This document shows positions 59,480 through 64,000 of a stretch of DNA of 64,000 nt, in pieces (position 1 is the first letter of the stretch; the number at the start of each line of letters is the position of its first letter). Source of the DNA: Macrococcoides canis (lineage in GTDB: Bacteria > Bacillota > Bacilli > Staphylococcales > Staphylococcaceae); assembly GCF_002119805.1 (NCBI RefSeq), contig NZ_CP021059.1, positions 1 to 64,000 on the forward strand, written 5' to 3'. The notes beneath the pieces are model-generated. The model had not been told where the DNA came from. It saw only the letters and a program-made list of their open reading frames with translations, and did not search any database. The position numbers were made by a program, and so were the translations under genes.

Positions 59480-59875
59480 ATGACATTAAATTATATATAT
59501 TTAGTTATCTATGCAATAATTATCATATGGTTGAATTTGGGTTATATAAAAGACTTTAAAACGATAAAGACAGGTATAAATACAATTGATAATAACGAAG
59601 TTTGGTTTAGTAGTGAAAGTATCTTTATATTAATAATAAAGTTGATTTTTGAGTTTTTTAGAAGATGGTTATTTTATTTTATATCATTGCAAATATTCAA
59701 TAATACGTTCAATATTTTGATTGTCATTATATTAATTAGTATATCCATATTCGATATCATGTATAATTTTGTAATTAAGAAAAAGATAGCATCATTTGAA
59801 TCGTATTTATTATGCATTATCGATGTTATTTATATTATTATAATTTTAATCATTTACACTATAATAATCTGGTAA
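59480..59875 (+). CDS. Hypothetical membrane protein, 131 aa
   Basis: This very hydrophobic protein (Ile, Leu and Tyr rich) has about four predicted helices, including YIYLVIYAIIIIWLNLGYI and a C-terminal VIYIIIILIIYTIIIW. Its coding DNA is extremely AT-rich. An AGGAGA precedes the ATG, and a long hairpin (59927-59977) follows. I recognise no family. It is the first gene after the right att site. Confidence 0.6.
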   Translation: MTLNYIYLVIYAIIIIWLNLGYIKDFKTIKTGINTIDNNEVWFSSESIFILIIKLIFEFFRRWLFYFISLQIFNNTFNILIVIILISISIFDIMYNFVIKKKIASFESYLLCIIDVIYIIIILIIYTIIIW

Positions 59876-59926
59876 CAAATTTATTGAAGAATAAAAGATT
59901 ATAATACTGTATTAAATAAATAGAAA

Positions 59927-59977
59927 ATGTTCCCTATAATACTCGCACTTTAACTTGCCTAGTTTATAGGGAGCATA
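59927..59977. terminator. Hairpin between the membrane protein and GIY-YIG genes
   Basis: ATGTTCCCTATAA pairs with TTATAGGGAGCAT across a 24-base loop, between convergent genes. Confidence 0.65.
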
Positions 59978-60019
59978 TGAGATTTGGTTGACTCTTTAAA
60001 TTAATTATTTATAGCATTT

Positions 60020-60850
60020 TTAGTTAGAATTATAACCAAACTGTCTGCTTTGCAATACTTCCTTCCAGTATGACTCCCTCTGAAGTACCAACTTATCATC
60101 AACTTTACCATTATAGTTCTCAAGTATCGTATACTGAAAATTTTCCTTAATGTAGTCAAAGCCTTTTTCTTCGACCAATGCTACTAACTCTTTATTACCA
60201 CCATGACCATTAGCTGCATAGTTAGACCATCTGGTAAGCAACATCTTACTCATACTCGTTGCTGATCCAACGTACAACTTACCATTACTTTTATCGGTGA
60301 TAAGATAAACAGCTTTTTGATTTTCAAGTGCAGAAAGCCAGTCACGTTTGCCACGATGAATAATAGTTGCGAGTTGTTGATAGGAAAGCTTAACCTTGTC
60401 ATAACCAGGGAAGTCATCACCGTCATAAATTGTAGGTAATATCTGTTGAACAACTAACTCTTGATGTAAATCTTTATAAAAACGTCCCTGTGCCATAAAA
60501 GATTTTTTGAATTTGATTATAACTCGTCCATAATATTGTTCGTATAGTGTGAGTTCAATACCTTCATAATTGATGCCTTCTAATACATCTAGTTCTTTAG
60601 TCACTTTCTTAATCGTCGTAAGTAACCATGTATCGTATGAAATTTTGAGTAAGCATACGGCTATCTGCCCTACATTAAAGTACCTCGATTTGTTCCTCCA
60701 AAATAGCCATTGTGTATTCACTTCTTCTGAGTTTTGCTTAAATATTTCCATAGGATCAACAAAGCCATTTGATTGGTTGAACTTGATTTTCACGTGAACC
60801 ATTTCTTCTTCTGTAAAGCCAAGTAAATCATTCAGTTTTATTTGTGACAT
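60020..60850 (-). CDS. GIY-YIG nuclease-domain protein
   Basis: The 276-aa protein ends in a GIY-YIG domain: AVYLITDKSNGKLYVGSATS with the tyrosines and YVG turn, then LLTRWSNYAANGHGGNKEL with its Arg, and a late Glu in QRESYWKEVL. The N-terminal about 180 residues are unrecognised and may bind DNA or sense a signal. GGAG lies before the ATG. It is divergent from the AlbA_2 gene, with the 70-bp block between them. A defence role is possible but unproved. Confidence 0.75.
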   Translation of the reverse strand: MSQIKLNDLLGFTEEEMVHVKIKFNQSNGFVDPMEIFKQNSEEVNTQWLFWRNKSRYFNVGQIAVCLLKISYDTWLLTTIKKVTKELDVLEGINYEGIELTLYEQYYGRVIIKFKKSFMAQGRFYKDLHQELVVQQILPTIYDGDDFPGYDKVKLSYQQLATIIHRGKRDWLSALENQKAVYLITDKSNGKLYVGSATSMSKMLLTRWSNYAANGHGGNKELVALVEEKGFDYIKENFQYTILENYNGKVDDKLVLQRESYWKEVLQSRQFGYNSN

Positions 60851-60870
60851 AATTGATGCTCCCTCTTCTC

Positions 60871-60940
60871 GTTAAGTAATATAATCATATCAAACAAGCG
60901 TGATTGTGAGATAATAGAATTGAAAATAATTGATACAAAT
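60871..60940 (+). promoter_or_regulatory. 70-bp block shared with the TIR/SEFIR gene promoter
   Basis: Ungapped match (61 of 70) to 47949-48018. The core TGTGAGATAATAGAAT is identical. It ends 23 bases before the AlbA_2 gene start and lies in the divergent gap with the GIY-YIG gene. Confidence 0.7.
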
Positions 60941-60963
60941 GATCAAAATTTGGTGGTGGTGAA

Positions 60964-62157
60964 ATGGACGATAGATTATTAACTCAAATCATAAGCAATC
61001 TAATTGATTTGAAATATGAGGGTAGCTATTGGGATTACAAACAGGAACATCATTCAAAAGAAAATAATCACAAATTATTACATGATATTATTTGTCTTGC
61101 TAATAACCTTGAAAATAGAGAAGCGTACCTCATTATTGGTGTAGACGATAGTGGCAACATTATTGGTTTTAAAGATGATAGTTTCAGAAGAAATCAGCAG
61201 CAGCTAAATGATTTAGTGCGACATAAAAGTTGGGAAGGTTATGGTGCGCCTAATATTAGACTTCGTACTATAAATATTGAAGGAATAGAGGTTGATGTAA
61301 TAGTTATTCAGCAATCTAGTCATGTACCTTATACGTTAGATGAAGATATTAAACCAAAAGGACAAAATAATATATACCTAAGAAGGCGCACTATATATAC
61401 TAGAAATCAAGATAGCAATACACCTTGCAATAGTGCAGCTACAATTACTGAAGTGGAGCAGTTAATGAAGATTAGGTTAGGCATACTGCCTGATCCAATT
61501 GATAGAGTGAGAAAATATATTGATGATATAGAGAAATGGAAATTAGTTAATTCTGATAATAACGGTATGTCTTGGTATTATCTTTTACATCCTGAATTCA
61601 CAATTGAATTATTAGATGAAGAGGAAGATGAGGATGCCCAACCACCTAATTTCTCTTTCATTCATATGAATGGCAGGAGCTCATTGCTAAAGGTGTGCGT
61701 TAAGTATCATTCAACAATATTGTACTGGAATTATGCAAGATATGTTGATGAAGCAAGAGGTATTGTAATATATCCAAGCGATTCATCTTTAAATGTTTTC
61801 GATTTCGGAGGACATTATACTAATCTATTTAATTACTATATGAATGACTCGATAGAAATTCAGCTTAGTCTATTTTTAATGAAAATCATGAATTTAGATA
61901 ATGAAGGTTGGTTATGGGAAAGACATCTATCATATGTACCCATATTTTTAGACGAAGAAGAGATGCAATTTGTAAAGTCTCTGATTAATGAACATCCTAA
62001 TCAAGCTAAGGAAATGGTTAATTCGTGTAGGAAAAGAGTAAGTATCACTAGAACTAATACAAACTTGGATGATGAGGAATATGAATTTGTAAAACAAGAT
62101 TTAGCAACCAATTTAATGGTAGCTAATAAGATAAAAGAATATAGAGCGACTATTTAA
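60964..62157 (+). CDS. AlbA_2/Schlafen-domain protein
   Basis: The N-terminal about 140 residues form an AlbA_2 domain: YWDYKQEHHSKENNHKLLHD, LANNLENREAYLIIGVDDSG and IYLRRRTIYTRNQDSN. AlbA_2 domains are related to the Schlafen core and occur in nucleic-acid-binding and defence proteins. The C-terminal about 250 residues have an acidic patch (ELLDEEEDEDAQPP) and are not recognised. It is the first gene of a tightly spaced + strand cluster with two nucleases. Confidence 0.75.
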   Translation: MDDRLLTQIISNLIDLKYEGSYWDYKQEHHSKENNHKLLHDIICLANNLENREAYLIIGVDDSGNIIGFKDDSFRRNQQQLNDLVRHKSWEGYGAPNIRLRTINIEGIEVDVIVIQQSSHVPYTLDEDIKPKGQNNIYLRRRTIYTRNQDSNTPCNSAATITEVEQLMKIRLGILPDPIDRVRKYIDDIEKWKLVNSDNNGMSWYYLLHPEFTIELLDEEEDEDAQPPNFSFIHMNGRSSLLKVCVKYHSTILYWNYARYVDEARGIVIYPSDSSLNVFDFGGHYTNLFNYYMNDSIEIQLSLFLMKIMNLDNEGWLWERHLSYVPIFLDEEEMQFVKSLINEHPNQAKEMVNSCRKRVSITRTNTNLDDEEYEFVKQDLATNLMVANKIKEYRATI

Positions 62158-62192
62158 CAAGATTAAAAAGGAATTTAGAGGGTGTGGCACTC

Positions 62193-62693
62193 ATGGTAAC
62201 TATTGAAACGGAACGTTTAATCCTACGTGATCTAAGAGAAGATGACAAAGCAAATCTAGTTAAAGTCCTCTCTAATCCTATATCTATGCAATACTATGAT
62301 CATCCGTTTAATGAGCATGAGGTTGAAGAATGGATTAAGTGGAATATCGAAAATTATGCTACATATAATTGCGGTTTATGGGCGGTTATTTTGAAGGAGG
62401 ATGGGACTTTTTTAGGTGATTGTGGTATAACGATGCAAAATATTGATGGAGAAGTACTACCTGAGATTGGATTTCATATTATTAAAAGATACTGTAATAA
62501 AGGTTATGCAACTGAAGCGGCAAATGCATGTATAAAATATGCTTTTAATGTTTTGGGGTTTGAAAAAATATATTCATATTCAACTATAGATAACTTGCCA
62601 TCTCAAAAAGTAGCATCAAAAATAGGGATGAAAAAATATAAAGTTTTTGATAAGAACGGTATACAACACATTGTCCATATCATAGAGGAGTGA
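62193..62693 (+). CDS. GNAT-family N-acetyltransferase
   Basis: The 166-aa protein is a GNAT enzyme of RimJ/RimL type: TERLILRDLREDDKANL, a central LPEIGFHIIKRYCNKGYATE (acetyl-CoA loop) and VLGFEKIYSYSTIDNLPSQK near the end. ATG 62193 after GAGGG is chosen; a GTG at 62184 is possible. It overlaps the frame of the next gene. Its substrate may be a ribosomal or other protein, or a small molecule. Confidence 0.85.
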   Translation: MVTIETERLILRDLREDDKANLVKVLSNPISMQYYDHPFNEHEVEEWIKWNIENYATYNCGLWAVILKEDGTFLGDCGITMQNIDGEVLPEIGFHIIKRYCNKGYATEAANACIKYAFNVLGFEKIYSYSTIDNLPSQKVASKIGMKKYKVFDKNGIQHIVHIIEE

Positions 62694-62701
62694 AGGATAT
62701 C

Positions 62702-63478
62702 ATGAAGTATTGGATTATACCTTGCAATATAAAATCATACGATGTAATTGGTGCTTTTCAATCATTGAAATCTATTGATTGGAAGCAAAGTAGGAACCTC
62801 AAGTCAGCTGAGGTTGGGGATATGGTATTAATTTATGTATCAGCCCCATATTCATGTATTAAGTATGTATGTAAAATCAAAGTGGTTAATAAACCCAAAG
62901 TAACCATAGACGATAGAACATTTGTTATCAATGGAGAGAATTATGTCGATTATGGAAATCATATGGAGTTGAAGTTAGTTAATGAACTTGAGGAGGGTTC
63001 GTTAAACCTAAAAGCATTACAAGAGAATGGTATGAAAGGTGCAGTCCAAGGACCACGTACAGTAAAAGGAGAGCTATTAGATTTTGTTTTGAGACATTTA
63101 CCTTCAGATACTGAAGAATCTCAATCTGAAGAAATCTTGTTAGAGAACGTTATTTATAAAGAGGGTAAGATAATACAGCAATATGGAACTAGATATGAGC
63201 GTAATCCAAATCTAAGAAAAAAAGCGATTGAAATACATGGTGTGACTTGTAAAGGTTGTGGATTTAATTTTGAAGAAGTGTATGGAGAAATTGGTAAAGA
63301 GTTTATTGAGATTCATCATATAAAACCTATGTATAGTATAAAAGAAGAAATTATAGTTGACCCCAATACGGATTTAGTACCCTTATGTTCGAATTGTCAT
63401 AATATGGTGCATAGAAAAAAGGAACAGCCATTAACAATCGAAGAGTTGAAGCAAACAATAAAACAGAATGCTAAATAA
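62702..63478 (+). CDS. EVE-like plus HNH endonuclease
   Basis: The 258-aa protein starts with an EVE/PUA-like domain (MKYWIIPCNIKSYDV, VGDMVLIYVSAPYSCIKYV), a fold that reads modified bases. It ends in an HNH nuclease with CKGCGFNF, FIEIHHIKPM and DLVPLCSNCHNMVHRKK, which gives the zinc cysteines and the metal-binding histidines. This pairing is known in type IV, modification-dependent restriction enzymes. The ATG at 62702 gives the domain start, with AAGG five bases upstream. Confidence 0.85.
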   Translation: MKYWIIPCNIKSYDVIGAFQSLKSIDWKQSRNLKSAEVGDMVLIYVSAPYSCIKYVCKIKVVNKPKVTIDDRTFVINGENYVDYGNHMELKLVNELEEGSLNLKALQENGMKGAVQGPRTVKGELLDFVLRHLPSDTEESQSEEILLENVIYKEGKIIQQYGTRYERNPNLRKKAIEIHGVTCKGCGFNFEEVYGEIGKEFIEIHHIKPMYSIKEEIIVDPNTDLVPLCSNCHNMVHRKKEQPLTIEELKQTIKQNAK

Positions 63479-63496
63479 TGTTGAGGAGAAATACAC

Positions 63497-64000
63497 ATGA
63501 CATCAATTGAGCGCTATTTAGAAATGATAAATAATATCCCAGCGATAGATGAAAAAGTTCATTCTGAATCAATTGCAAAGATATTTGGTATTGAATCTAA
63601 AGAGAATGTAATCAGTAACTGGTTAGCTTTTTTATTAGATCCTAACCGAATAAAATCTGATGTGCCGTTGAAAGTTTTTTTAAGCACTTTTTTAAATGAT
63701 AAATTCATAGAGGATTTAGACTATACAGATGTCATTGTGACAAGAGAATATGTTCTGGACAATATGCGACGTGTAGATATTGTAATACAAATTAATGAAG
63801 TGATTATTGGTATAGAAAATAAAATATTTGCCGCCTTACACAATGATCAACTTAACGATTATCATTATAACTTGTCTAATATTCAATTTATGTTGGACCA
63901 CAGTAAGTCGCAACAAGTAATTACATTGCTGCTGGCACCGTCATGGAGTAAGGAATTAAGCGGTATGAAAGATTTAAAAGACATAAGTGATTTAATAGAT
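63497..64000 (+). CDS. PD-(D/E)XK nuclease-family protein, cut by the window end
   Basis: The first 168 codons are present and the frame is still open at the end. MTSIERYLEMIN begins after GAGGAG. Catalytic residues appear as RRVDIVIQ and, about ten residues on, IIGIENKIFA (D...E-x-K), typical of the PDDEXK_4 family found in defence islands. It follows the HNH gene by 18 bases, so it belongs to the same operon. Confidence 0.8.
   Translation, partial: MTSIERYLEMINNIPAIDEKVHSESIAKIFGIESKENVISNWLAFLLDPNRIKSDVPLKVFLSTFLNDKFIEDLDYTDVIVTREYVLDNMRRVDIVIQINEVIIGIENKIFAALHNDQLNDYHYNLSNIQFMLDHSKSQQVITLLLAPSWSKELSGMKDLKDISDLID

Overview
The window is the replication-origin end of a low-GC Gram-positive chromosome from the family Staphylococcaceae. 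The gene order (dnaA-dnaN-yaaA-recF-gyrB-gyrA, serS, gdpP-rplI-dnaB, purA, tRNA-Glu/tRNA-Asp, walRKHIJ, rlmH) is the staphylococcal one. The bdbDC-like pair, the natAB-like ABC exporter after dnaN and the alsS-alsD operon after gyrA are departures from S. aureus and make Macrococcus (Macrococcoides) my best guess. The genus is an inference from gene order, not from an alignment.

Positions 1-32,421 are core chromosome, almost all on the + strand. They hold oriC (DnaA boxes on both sides of dnaA plus DnaA-trio-like triplets beside an AT-rich unwinding zone), DNA replication and topology genes, a disulfide-bond pair, acetoin synthesis, a T-box-controlled serS, c-di-AMP phosphodiesterase gdpP, purA, two tRNAs and the essential WalRK cell-wall regulon genes. 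Two convergent gene pairs (alsD/nnrD and purA/yitT-like) are separated by unusual nested-hairpin elements with direct repeats at their edges.

Positions 32,410-59,329 are a staphylococcal cassette chromosome (SCC) element of about 26.9 kb inserted at the 3' end of rlmH. It is bounded by 19-bp direct att repeats that differ at one base. No mec gene is present. Its core is on the - strand: two small accessory proteins, the MCM-like helicase Cch, a 20-codon ORF with a hairpin, the serine recombinases CcrA and CcrB, and the usual SCC accessory proteins (DUF960, DUF1643 and RadC/JAB types). Next to ccrB is a non-coding stretch with three iteron-like GC-rich repeats.

On the rlmH side the cargo is a Type II restriction-modification pair and a compact operon of a WYL-type regulator with six small, mostly membrane-linked proteins of unknown function. 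On the other side are a 486-aa unknown protein divergent from a TIR/SEFIR protein, a nucleotidyltransferase-like protein, a TetR-MFS-hydrolase-amidotransferase-esterase run (the esterase carries a nonsense codon), MepB, VOC and HIT family proteins, and a formaldehyde module (hxlA-hxlB, an HxlR regulator and a zinc dehydrogenase). A decayed IS256-family transposase lies just inside the right att site.

Positions 59,330-64,000 lie outside the recognised att pair but look accessory: a GIY-YIG protein, then a + strand cluster of an AlbA_2/Schlafen-type protein, a GNAT acetyltransferase, an EVE-like plus HNH nuclease and a PD-(D/E)XK nuclease cut by the window end. The most striking unexplained signal is a 70-bp ungapped block (61 of 70 identical) placed just upstream of both the TIR/SEFIR gene inside the SCC and the AlbA_2 gene outside it. 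This suggests a shared promoter or regulatory module for defence genes. The WYL operon is the best candidate for an undescribed multi-gene system.
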